Source: Ktedonobacter sp. 13_1_20CM_4_53_11
Lineage (GTDB): Bacteria; Chloroflexota; Ktedonobacteria; Ktedonobacterales; Ktedonobacteraceae
Assembly: GCA_001919995.1 (NCBI GenBank)
Contig: MNIY01000187.1
Span: forward strand, 1 to 9,661
Length of the DNA stretch: 9,661 nt
Reading direction: 5' to 3'
Part shown: piece by piece, positions 1-7,611 of the stretch
Layout: each line of letters opens with the position of its first letter
Position numbering within the stretch: position 1 is the first letter of the stretch
Made by a program: the position numbers and the translations under genes
Notes under the pieces: generated by a model
Told to the model about the DNA's origin: nothing
Database searches by the model: none
The model's input: only the letters and a program-made list of their open reading frames with translations

Positions 1-1817
<1,817 letters not shown>

Positions 1818-1866
1818 TCAAAGAGGAACGTCATCCCATAGTGGAGGACTGTGCTGCCAACGTAAC

Positions 1867-1984
1867 CTTATATATTCAATCCTCATCCAACCAAAGGGCT
1901 GAATGCCATCGTTTAACAAATTATTCTTTTATCAAATAGAAAATACGGCAAAATCGCCGCATTTTCCGACGCTTCATTATACCA
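1867..1984 (-). promoter_or_regulatory. candidate gyrB promoters
   Basis: The non-coding stretch upstream of gyrB (1737-2041) contains no gene that I can support. Two promoter-like elements face gyrB. One is an extended -10, TGGTATAAT, at 1976-1984 (minus strand) with only a poor -35. The other is TATAAG at 1867-1872 with TTGGTT at 1889-1894, a 16-nt spacer. Either would give a leader of over 100 nt. The calls rest on consensus matching only, and the region is AT-rich, so chance matches are likely. Confidence 0.3.
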
Positions 1985-2041
1985 CATAATAGGCCATAAA
2001 GAAAATTCAGAAGCCGCATGACCACCCCACCATCAGATTAA

Positions 2042-2143
2042 GCCCGACCAGGGCGACCGCAAGGGATCGCCCCTACTATACGACGCAGGCGACGCTCAAG
2101 CCAATTCGTCGGTATAGTAGGGGCGATCCCTTGCAGTCGCCCT
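2042..2143. repeat. long palindromic intergenic repeat, copy 1
   Basis: The 31-nt arms 2050-2080 and 2113-2143 are inverted complements with one mismatch (2058 against 2135). Five further pairs form inside the loop (CGACG 2081-2085 with CGTCG 2107-2111). The arms read outward as AGGGCGACCGCAAGGG and inward as CCCTACTATA. A partial extra arm, GGTCGCCCTGG at 2154-2164, complements 2048-2058 and could compete for pairing. A homologous copy with a different loop lies at 2954-3050 on the other side of the zinc-ribbon gene. The element sits just past the 3' end of that gene, so its RNA could act as a 3' hairpin. No T-run follows the stem in that direction, so I do not call it an intrinsic terminator. 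Confidence 0.85.
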
Positions 2144-2175
2144 CAGGAGCTGTGGTCGCCCTGGAGGCTAAGTCT

Positions 2176-2829
2176 CTAATACCTTGGCCCGCTCATAGGG
2201 ACACCAGGACCACTGGGAGGCATTCCTTGCATTGGCACGCCCGGCATAGCAGGCATACCTGCCATCCCTGGCATACTCTGTATTGGCGCGCCAGTCAGGT
2301 TAGTGGCACAATAGGGGCAGAAGGTCCAACGCAACTCCAGCAGACGCTCACACTTAGGGCACGGCCGCTTCAGCTTTTGGCCGCAAGAAGGGCATACCTG
2401 AAAATCTGACTCGACACGCGCGTGGCAATTGTTACAGGTCTGGCGTTCAGTCATCTCCGCCAGCAGTGATTCTTCTTCTAACTGGCGCTCATAGATCTCT
2501 GCCAGCGTCTGCCGCGGACGCAAAATCATATAAATGAACAGACCACCAATGAAGAAGACCGTCACCAGCAGCGTCGCCAATACCTGCGATAAGAAGTCTT
2601 GTGTTCGCGACCGTATATCGCGGAAGGTCCAGATAATCAGGCTGAGCCAGAAAATAACGATAAAGGTAACGAGGAAGCCAATGAAGATTCCCAGGTAGCC
2701 TGTTATGGTAGACAGAGTAGAACTGCCTGAAGTGGCTGTCGCTGTGGGACTGGGAACGGCCGTGGGTGTTGCCGCCGGCCCCGTGGTAAATATAGTAGTC
2801 AGAACATGCGTCATAAGTGTATGTGTCAT
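2176..2829 (-). CDS. two-pass membrane protein with double zinc ribbon, function unknown
   Basis: I recognise no characterised family. From the ATG at 2827-2829 the protein has 217 residues. A short Pro/Thr/Ala/Ser-rich N-terminal segment (about 17-41) precedes a long hydrophobic helix (about 42-67) and a second one (about 84-104). Next come a charged, probably helical linker (about 107-130) and two CxxC...CxxC zinc ribbons: Cys132/135/146/149 and Cys157/160/171/174. The tail (about 183-217) is Met/Pro/Gly-rich with repeated MPGM-like units. With two membrane helices both ends should lie on the same side; zinc ribbons suggest the cytoplasm. Start choice: the frame extends to a TTG at 2877, but no ribosome-binding site precedes that TTG. 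The ATG at 2829 has AAAGGGG about 13 nt upstream, and a second ATG lies at 2814. The TAG stop is 33 nt from palindromic repeat copy 1; copy 2 lies upstream. Presumably a small membrane adaptor; I infer no enzymatic role. Confidence 0.8.
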   Translation of the reverse strand: MTHTLMTHVLTTIFTTGPAATPTAVPSPTATATSGSSTLSTITGYLGIFIGFLVTFIVIFWLSLIIWTFRDIRSRTQDFLSQVLATLLVTVFFIGGLFIYMILRPRQTLAEIYERQLEEESLLAEMTERQTCNNCHARVESDFQVCPSCGQKLKRPCPKCERLLELRWTFCPYCATNLTGAPIQSMPGMAGMPAMPGVPMQGMPPSGPGVPMSGPRY

Positions 2830-2953
2830 CGCAGGACTAAAGCCCCTTTCAGGATATACATAGTTTAGTGTCTTCAATTAAGACGTACACAATAAGAAAA
2901 CGGCAACAAGATAGGACTATTGTGACTTCAATTATTGTGAATAAGAGGCAACT

Positions 2954-3050
2954 GCCCAACCAGGACACCGCAAGGGTCGTCCCTACTATAATATACACGG
3001 CCCTCATGGGTAAATTCGTCTATAGTAGGGGCGACCCTTGCGGTCGCCCT
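2954..3050. repeat. long palindromic intergenic repeat, copy 2
   Basis: Arms 2962-2990 and 3021-3050 pair with two mismatches and one 1-nt gap around a 30-nt loop. The copy shares with 2042-2143 the left edge GCCCRACCAGG, the arm core and an AATTCGTC block next to the right arm, in the same orientation, but most of the loop differs. The two copies bracket the zinc-ribbon gene. Short frames that can be read across it on both strands are by-products of the palindrome. Confidence 0.85.
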
Positions 3051-3068
3051 TTTCCCTCCGCGGCATCC

Positions 3069-3104
3069 TTGACCTGTCCCCTCCGCTCGATCACCTATTG
3101 GAAC
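3069..3104. repeat. 36-bp direct repeat, unit 1
   Basis: The 36 bases starting TTGACCTGTCCCCTCC and ending ACCTATTGGAAC recur at 3141-3176 with a single G/A difference. The interval between the units (3105-3140) is also exactly 36 bases and is not similar to the bases before unit 1 or after unit 2. A simple 72-bp tandem duplication is therefore not supported. The spacing resembles a two-repeat CRISPR, but two units and no cas gene do not justify that call. Confidence 0.8.
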
Positions 3105-3140
3105 CATAGCTTCACCGCTTACCTGGGCTCGTGAGGCGGC

Positions 3141-3176
3141 TTGACCTGTCCCCTCCACTCGATCACCTATTGGAAC
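3141..3176. repeat. 36-bp direct repeat, unit 2, overlapping the mannosidase stop codon
   Basis: This unit differs from 3069-3104 at one base. Its last ten bases (3167-3176) are also the end of the minus-strand alpha-mannosidase reading frame: the final Phe and Gln codons and the TAG stop at 3167-3169 lie inside the repeat. The C-terminus of that protein may therefore have been set by arrival of the repeat. Confidence 0.8.
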
Positions 3177-6100
3177 AGAATGGTCTTAATTTCCCCCGAA
3201 CGTAAACCGACGTGCAAAGGCTCTCCCTCGTCACCGCTCCAGAAGAGCTGCTCTTGTTCCTCCTCTTGTAAGTTTGCCACAAATGCCCGCGCTAAATCAA
3301 CCCCTGGCCGTATGCTTGCCTCAACCGCGTGCGAAAAAGGATTGTACAGGCGAACAATCAGTCCTTTTCCCGTGTTGCTCCTCTTGATAGCACTCACTAC
3401 GATCTCACTGGGCTCAACTTCGAGCAGCGTTGCGCATGAAGACAGGAATCCCTCCCGTGGATGCCTTCTATCGACAGGGAGTTTCCCCCAATGCTCTTCG
3501 TTACTTACATCAGAAAGAGGGACAACGGCCCGTACAGGAATATTGAAGGCCTGTGCCTCGCGCAGCACAAGAGCTCCTTCTGCCTGCCAATCCCCGCTAT
3601 GTGGCACTAACGCGTAATCAAATTCCTGGTGTCCCAGGCACTGAGCCTCCGGCGTATGCTCCATTGGGCCCGCGTGACCCCGGCGCGTTGAGAGGTCTCC
3701 ACGTGAAAGCCATTCTACACAGCGTAGGAGCGTGAGCGCGACCGCCATGTGCCCCGGCGCGACACCCGGCCCATCCTGGAGTATTTCGTACTCGGGTAGC
3801 CCGCGATTGAGCACCCCTAGCCCGGTGGTCCCGTTGCTGATATCGACAAACCGTTTCTGGGGAAATGTATTGACCGGCTCCTCCGACCAATCAGCAACGT
3901 CCGCGGGCCGCTCGGCGGCGATCGGGCGCGTTCGTACTTCGAATGTGCCCTCGGCGGCAACATCCTCTACACGATACGGCACCGGAAAAACCGCCCGTAG
4001 CCTGTGATCCTTTGCCTTATTATCAAAACTGGTATGGATATCGACGCGACGAACGCCAGGAGTGAGCGATATGTCACTGACAATCTGGCAGGCGGTTGTA
4101 CGCGAGCTGCGTTCCGTCCTGTCGGCGGAAACGGCGCTGGGCAATAACCAGCGCCCACTTACGCGCAGTACCGCGCGCACAGGTCCCGTGCTGACAAGCT
4201 CGATCTTTGGTGGCTCAAGCGGCTCGCTGACCAGAACATCCTGTGCAGGTGGACAATAGTTGTACAGGTCGCCGGTATCACCGCCATCGACAAAACGGTT
4301 GAGGCCAGTAAAGATAGCGCCCGTGTGTTTATCGGTAATCGTCAGTGTGCCATCTTCCGCGCTCGCCTCCACGCGGTACCATTCATTTTCTATATGCTGC
4401 TGCTCGCCTGAAAGTGCACTGGCCGCGGTAGTGGATGTCTCCTCTTTGATACCTCGTGGATAGACCCAGAAGGTTTTGAGTCCATAGGCCGGCACCTCGT
4501 TGGCAACAAAATCGATAGTTTCTCGCGCCTGGTCGATGGCCGATATGTTCAACATATGGATATCCTCGCGCTGCAATAGGGCGAGGATCTGCTGCTCTGC
4601 CGCCAGCAATTCATGGTCCCTGCCGGTAGCGTTGCCGCGTGGCGCGATCAGCACCTCGATATTGGCCACGTTCAGCTGCTGCGTATCGATATGCACGCGT
4701 AAAATCTCATAGGAACCCTCGGGTTTCCCCAGCATCGTTGCCGCCGTGTTTTCCGCCATGCGGATAAACTCACCGGGAGCATCGGCACCCATCAGCATCA
4801 CAGCTGCCGCGACCGTCTCTCGTGGCAGTTGTGCAGAACCAAGCTCCTGTCTCCAGCGGTTCACAGTAGTGAAGGGCACGTGCTGGCCCTGTTCGTCAAT
4901 GATCACAGCCGAGCGCAGCGTACCAGCATATGAAATAACTGCCTGCACGATCTCTGTGCGTGGTCCAGGAGCAGGGTTAAATACCACGATAGGAATGGGT
5001 TTATGTTGTGTATGTGTCGTCTGAATAGGAGCCCGAGTATCCACCATCTCAGCAACACCCTGCATCGCCTGAGTGATGACACTTTCCGCGATCTGCTGGC
5101 TCTGCGCAAATCGTACCGCATTTTCACGGTGTACCTGGTCGATACTGCAGCCGCAGATGCTGTCATGAGGATGATTCTGTAGCAGGTACTTCCACGCCAT
5201 TCTGACTAAACCGGCGGGATATGTCGCTCCAAGCTTCCATGCCCACGCCGTCAGGGGCTCTAGCCAGTGTTCCAGCAGGTGTTCCGTCGCAGCATTCTGC
5301 TGCTTGATCCACATGCGCGAGGAGAGGACCGACGGCAGCAAATGCGAAAATTGGCCGCTGCGCATCTCACCGGTCAGGACTTGCAAGTCCTCTTGTGCTC
5401 CCTCTTTCCCACCTTCTTCTTTTCTCCCCTCGTGCTTCCCATTCTGTGATCGAACGGTCTCAACATATTGGGGCAGCGTACCGATCCGCACATTGATGCC
5501 ATCAAAATGCTTTATGTCTCCGTTCTGCTGCACCTGTCCAAATTCAGCAAGCATTTTTTCTTGCTCTGGACTGATATGCGCCAGCAGTGGATTCGCTGCC
5601 GCAATCGCCTCTGGTAGACCATCTTGTGGCTCCAGGTGGTCGGAGCCATTCATAAAGAGCAGCGTATCGGTGGTTGCCTTCGGCAATATCTGCGCCGTGA
5701 GCAACTTGACGCGCGAGACAAATTCATCCGGCGCAAGCGGCATCATGCGCGCATTCGAGTACCCTAACGCGTCAGCGAGGTGAATAACCAGCACACGCGT
5801 CCCATCGGGTGCAGCCCAGAGAAATTCGCTCTTGCGCGCTTCAGCCCCTACGCCGCGCCAGAAGACAGCGTTATCTATACCAAATCCCTGCAGGATTTGC
5901 GGCAACTGCGCGATATGGCCGAAGCAATCGGGGACATAGCCAATGCGCATCGGCTCTCCAAATTCGGTGGCCCGCTGCAACCCCACCTGCAGGTTACGAA
6001 TCAGCGACTCTCCGCTGACAAGAAACTCGTCGGGCTGAATAAACCACGGGCCCACATTGATGCGCCCGGCGCGCGTATACTTTTTAAGCCGTTCTTCCTG

Positions 6101-6304
6101 CTCCGGTTGCACTTCCAGGTAATCATCGAGCACAATTGTCTGACCGTCGAGCATGAAATACGTGAAATTGCTATCGCGGTCCAGGATATCGAGCAGCTTA
6201 TCGATCGTATGGACAAGCCGTGCGCGAAACTGCTGGAAGGTCAAATACCATTCACGATCCCAGTGTGTATGTGGAACAAGAATAATGTTGAGTTGCTCGG
6301 TCAT
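3167..6304 (-). CDS. GH38 alpha-mannosidase
   Basis: This is a retaining, zinc-dependent glycoside hydrolase of family 38 that removes alpha-linked mannose from glycans; with no signal peptide it is probably cytoplasmic. From the ATG at 6304 it has 1045 residues, normal for large bacterial GH38 enzymes. The start is set by AAGGAG at 6309-6314, four bases upstream; a frame extension to 6343 lacks such support. Catalytic domain: HTHWDREWYL at 12-21 (zinc ligands His14 and Asp16), GYVPDCFGH with nucleophile Asp126, MNGSDH (218-223) and HPHDSICG (378-385, zinc ligand His380). The middle three-helix region follows, then the C-terminal beta domain with CVEWLSRGDLSTRRGHAGP and HQEFDYALVPH. All catalytic residues seem present. 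Odd: a Lys/Glu/Gly-rich insert at about 288-308 (bases 5381-5443), and a stop codon inside a 36-bp repeat. Specificity (alpha-1,2/3/6, or an intracellular free-oligosaccharide role) cannot be read. It is separated from the upstream GntR gene by 151 nt with its own promoter. Confidence 0.95.
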   Translation of the reverse strand: MTEQLNIILVPHTHWDREWYLTFQQFRARLVHTIDKLLDILDRDSNFTYFMLDGQTIVLDDYLEVQPEQEERLKKYTRAGRINVGPWFIQPDEFLVSGESLIRNLQVGLQRATEFGEPMRIGYVPDCFGHIAQLPQILQGFGIDNAVFWRGVGAEARKSEFLWAAPDGTRVLVIHLADALGYSNARMMPLAPDEFVSRVKLLTAQILPKATTDTLLFMNGSDHLEPQDGLPEAIAAANPLLAHISPEQEKMLAEFGQVQQNGDIKHFDGINVRIGTLPQYVETVRSQNGKHEGRKEEGGKEGAQEDLQVLTGEMRSGQFSHLLPSVLSSRMWIKQQNAATEHLLEHWLEPLTAWAWKLGATYPAGLVRMAWKYLLQNHPHDSICGCSIDQVHRENAVRFAQSQQIAESVITQAMQGVAEMVDTRAPIQTTHTQHKPIPIVVFNPAPGPRTEIVQAVISYAGTLRSAVIIDEQGQHVPFTTVNRWRQELGSAQLPRETVAAAVMLMGADAPGEFIRMAENTAATMLGKPEGSYEILRVHIDTQQLNVANIEVLIAPRGNATGRDHELLAAEQQILALLQREDIHMLNISAIDQARETIDFVANEVPAYGLKTFWVYPRGIKEETSTTAASALSGEQQHIENEWYRVEASAEDGTLTITDKHTGAIFTGLNRFVDGGDTGDLYNYCPPAQDVLVSEPLEPPKIELVSTGPVRAVLRVSGRWLLPSAVSADRTERSSRTTACQIVSDISLTPGVRRVDIHTSFDNKAKDHRLRAVFPVPYRVEDVAAEGTFEVRTRPIAAERPADVADWSEEPVNTFPQKRFVDISNGTTGLGVLNRGLPEYEILQDGPGVAPGHMAVALTLLRCVEWLSRGDLSTRRGHAGPMEHTPEAQCLGHQEFDYALVPHSGDWQAEGALVLREAQAFNIPVRAVVPLSDVSNEEHWGKLPVDRRHPREGFLSSCATLLEVEPSEIVVSAIKRSNTGKGLIVRLYNPFSHAVEASIRPGVDLARAFVANLQEEEQEQLFWSGDEGEPLHVGLRSGEIKTILFQ

Positions 6305-6345
6305 GATGCTCCTTGGTAGAGGGGAAAACCCTGATGGACACAACG

Positions 6346-6375
6346 AACTTTACTAATGATTAGGTTGTTAAAGTT
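6346..6375. promoter_or_regulatory. candidate operator of the alpha-mannosidase gene
   Basis: Between the predicted promoter and the start codon lies a nested inverted repeat: AACTTTA at 6346-6352 and TAAAGTT at 6369-6375 enclose a perfect palindrome, CTAATGATTAG (6353-6363). It covers the expected transcription start, the usual place for a repressor site. Which protein binds is not shown by the sequence. Confidence 0.4.
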
Positions 6376-6380
6376 GCATT

Positions 6381-6410
6381 ATTATACCCTAAGAGGATGA
6401 AAAGGGGCAA
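6381..6410 (-). promoter_or_regulatory. promoter of the alpha-mannosidase gene
   Basis: On the minus strand TTGCCC (6405-6410) and a perfect TATAAT (6381-6386) are 18 nt apart. Transcription would begin near 6373 and leave a leader of about 70 nt before the ATG at 6304. This suggests the mannosidase is expressed independently of the GntR gene upstream, though read-through is possible because no clear terminator is seen between them. Confidence 0.6.
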
Positions 6411-6455
6411 CTTCGCTCACCTACGTTTGTAAGCGTTCGTAGAGAAGCGCACGTA

Positions 6456-7199
6456 TCACGCCACCTGGCCGCTGTCCTTCTTTGCGCGAACATCTTCAGA
6501 CTGCTCAAAGATCTTGAGCGACCTCCTGACCATAGCACCTGTTAACGCCACGGCTAAAGAAGCGTCGCGTTCCTCATATGCGCCCACCAGACGTTCCCTG
6601 TCACTGAGTCTTTGCTCAGCATAAGTGCGCCCAAGCTTCATACTCAGGTGACGTAACTGAAGTGTTCGTAATCCTAATGAATCCAGGATACGCTTCACCT
6701 GTCTGTTGCCGCCTATCTCGGCTTCCCTATTGCGAAAGGCCACACTGGCCCAGAACACCCCATCAATATCGTGATCCGCTGCCATCTCACGCATTGGCAG
6801 CAGGAACGCTCTGAGCGAGGCGATATCCTCATCTGAGGCGGTGTTCACAATCAATTCTGCGGTGAGCATCAGGAGATTCACTCGCACCTGGTAGATCTCA
6901 CGTACCTCTTCGAGGCTGACCCGTGTAACAAAGGGACGACGGTACGGCGGAATGGTCACTAAACCTTCTTTTTCAAGCAGCAAGAGCGCCTCTTTGACCG
7001 GCGTGCGGCTCGTTTGAAATTGCTTCGAGAGATCGACGGTATTGAGATCATCTCCAGGCTGCAAGCGACCTTCGATAATCGCGCATCCAATCCATTGCGC
7101 AATGGAGGTCACGCGTGGATTCGTTCGATCTGCGCTCTCCAGTACCCGCGCCATTTCCCGCTGACTATCGGTCTTGATGCTTTGATCTTCGCCTGCCAT
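6456..7199 (-). CDS. GntR-family transcriptional regulator, FCD (FadR-type) subfamily
   Basis: A 247-residue DNA-binding regulator, usually a repressor released by a small carboxylate or sugar-acid ligand. The N-terminal winged helix (about 30-95) carries the typical GntR signature TSRTPVKEALLLLEKEGLV (63-81, recognition helix and wing entry). The all-helical FCD effector domain (about 97-235) follows. In this family Asp and three His normally bind a metal. Aligned on FRNREAEIGGN (155-165), Asp is Ser152 and the first His is Arg156; the second His position is Arg201; no His occurs after residue 184. The metal site therefore appears lost. Start: ATG at 7199 with GGAG 8 nt upstream; a GTG at 7208 in the same frame is also possible. 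The gene is divergent from the AtuA-like operon across a region with paired promoters and repeated TGTTRACA boxes, so it probably controls that operon and itself. The alpha-mannosidase lies downstream on the same strand. Confidence 0.92.
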   Translation of the reverse strand: MAGEDQSIKTDSQREMARVLESADRTNPRVTSIAQWIGCAIIEGRLQPGDDLNTVDLSKQFQTSRTPVKEALLLLEKEGLVTIPPYRRPFVTRVSLEEVREIYQVRVNLLMLTAELIVNTASDEDIASLRAFLLPMREMAADHDIDGVFWASVAFRNREAEIGGNRQVKRILDSLGLRTLQLRHLSMKLGRTYAEQRLSDRERLVGAYEERDASLAVALTGAMVRRSLKIFEQSEDVRAKKDSGQVA

Positions 7200-7307
7200 A
7201 AAAAGCACTCCTCTCCTGTTTTCCAGGGAAACTTATCTATCTTCTCCTCTCCCTTCTTCATGCAGATCTTCCAACCTGGCTCTCCCAAAAAGGTAGAAGT
7301 GTTGACA

Positions 7308-7337
7308 ATTATAAGACGCAGCGACCAGGAATGTCAA
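7308..7337 (-). promoter_or_regulatory. promoter of the gntR-family gene
   Basis: On the minus strand TTGACA (7332-7337) and TATAAT (7308-7313) are separated by 18 nt, both perfect sigma-70-type hexamers. Transcription would begin near 7301, inside the first TGTTGACA box, which suggests autorepression. The leader to the ATG at 7199 is about 100 nt. Confidence 0.7.
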
Positions 7338-7396
7338 GTAAACGCCCTCTTTTCTCTTTTCGCACTTCAAACTGTTGACAATTTGCTCAAAAAGCC

Positions 7397-7425
7397 TTGA
7401 CAAAATCTGTTTCTCACCCTATACT
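7397..7425 (+). promoter_or_regulatory. promoter of the AtuA-like operon
   Basis: TTGACA (7397-7402), a 17-nt spacer and TATACT (7420-7425) form a near-perfect sigma-70-type promoter. The start point would be near 7432, inside the palindrome 7431-7448. Because the promoter is so strong in sequence, tight repression through that palindrome is the likely control. The leader is about 180 nt to the ATG at 7612. Confidence 0.75.
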
Positions 7426-7611
7426 TTAGATAAAGTGTTAACACTTTAAGGCGTAAATGCCTATACATCAGACTACCAACGGTTTGTTCCACGATAATTG
7501 TTGACAGTTTTCTGCTGTGTTGCGGCATTGACGAGATTTGTACAAGCAAGGGAAGGGTTCTAAATGGTGGAATTGAGGCAATGTTATGAAAGGCAGAAGG
7601 GAAATAGCACC

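Larger units (their letters stand above)
7300..7506. promoter_or_regulatory. array of four TGTTRACA operator-like boxes
   Basis: TGTTGACA occurs at 7300-7307, 7373-7380 and 7499-7506, and TGTTAACA at 7436-7443. Start-to-start distances are 73, 63 and 63 bp. The third box is the centre of a perfect 18-bp palindrome, TAAAGTGTTAACACTTTA (7431-7448), which lies over the expected start of the plus-strand operon transcript. The first lies directly downstream of the -10 of the gntR promoter. The boxes fit the TGTNNACA form often seen for FCD-type GntR regulators (family knowledge). Assignment to the adjacent regulator is inference. Some boxes also contain TTGACA and could act partly as -35 elements. 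Confidence 0.6.

Noticed and set aside
2868..3158. Small open frames on both strands across the repeat region
   Set aside because: They run through the palindrome and the 36-bp repeat, have no ribosome-binding site and read like translated repeats.
3069..3176. CRISPR array
   Set aside because: Only two repeat units, no cas genes in the window, and one unit overlaps a coding end. Recorded as a direct repeat and a finding instead.
5780..6319. Plus-strand open frame of 179 codons
   Set aside because: It lies wholly antisense to the catalytic start of the GH38 mannosidase and shows no recognisable domain.
7014..7400. Plus-strand open frame of 128 codons
   Set aside because: It is antisense to the N-terminus of the GntR gene and crosses both divergent promoters.
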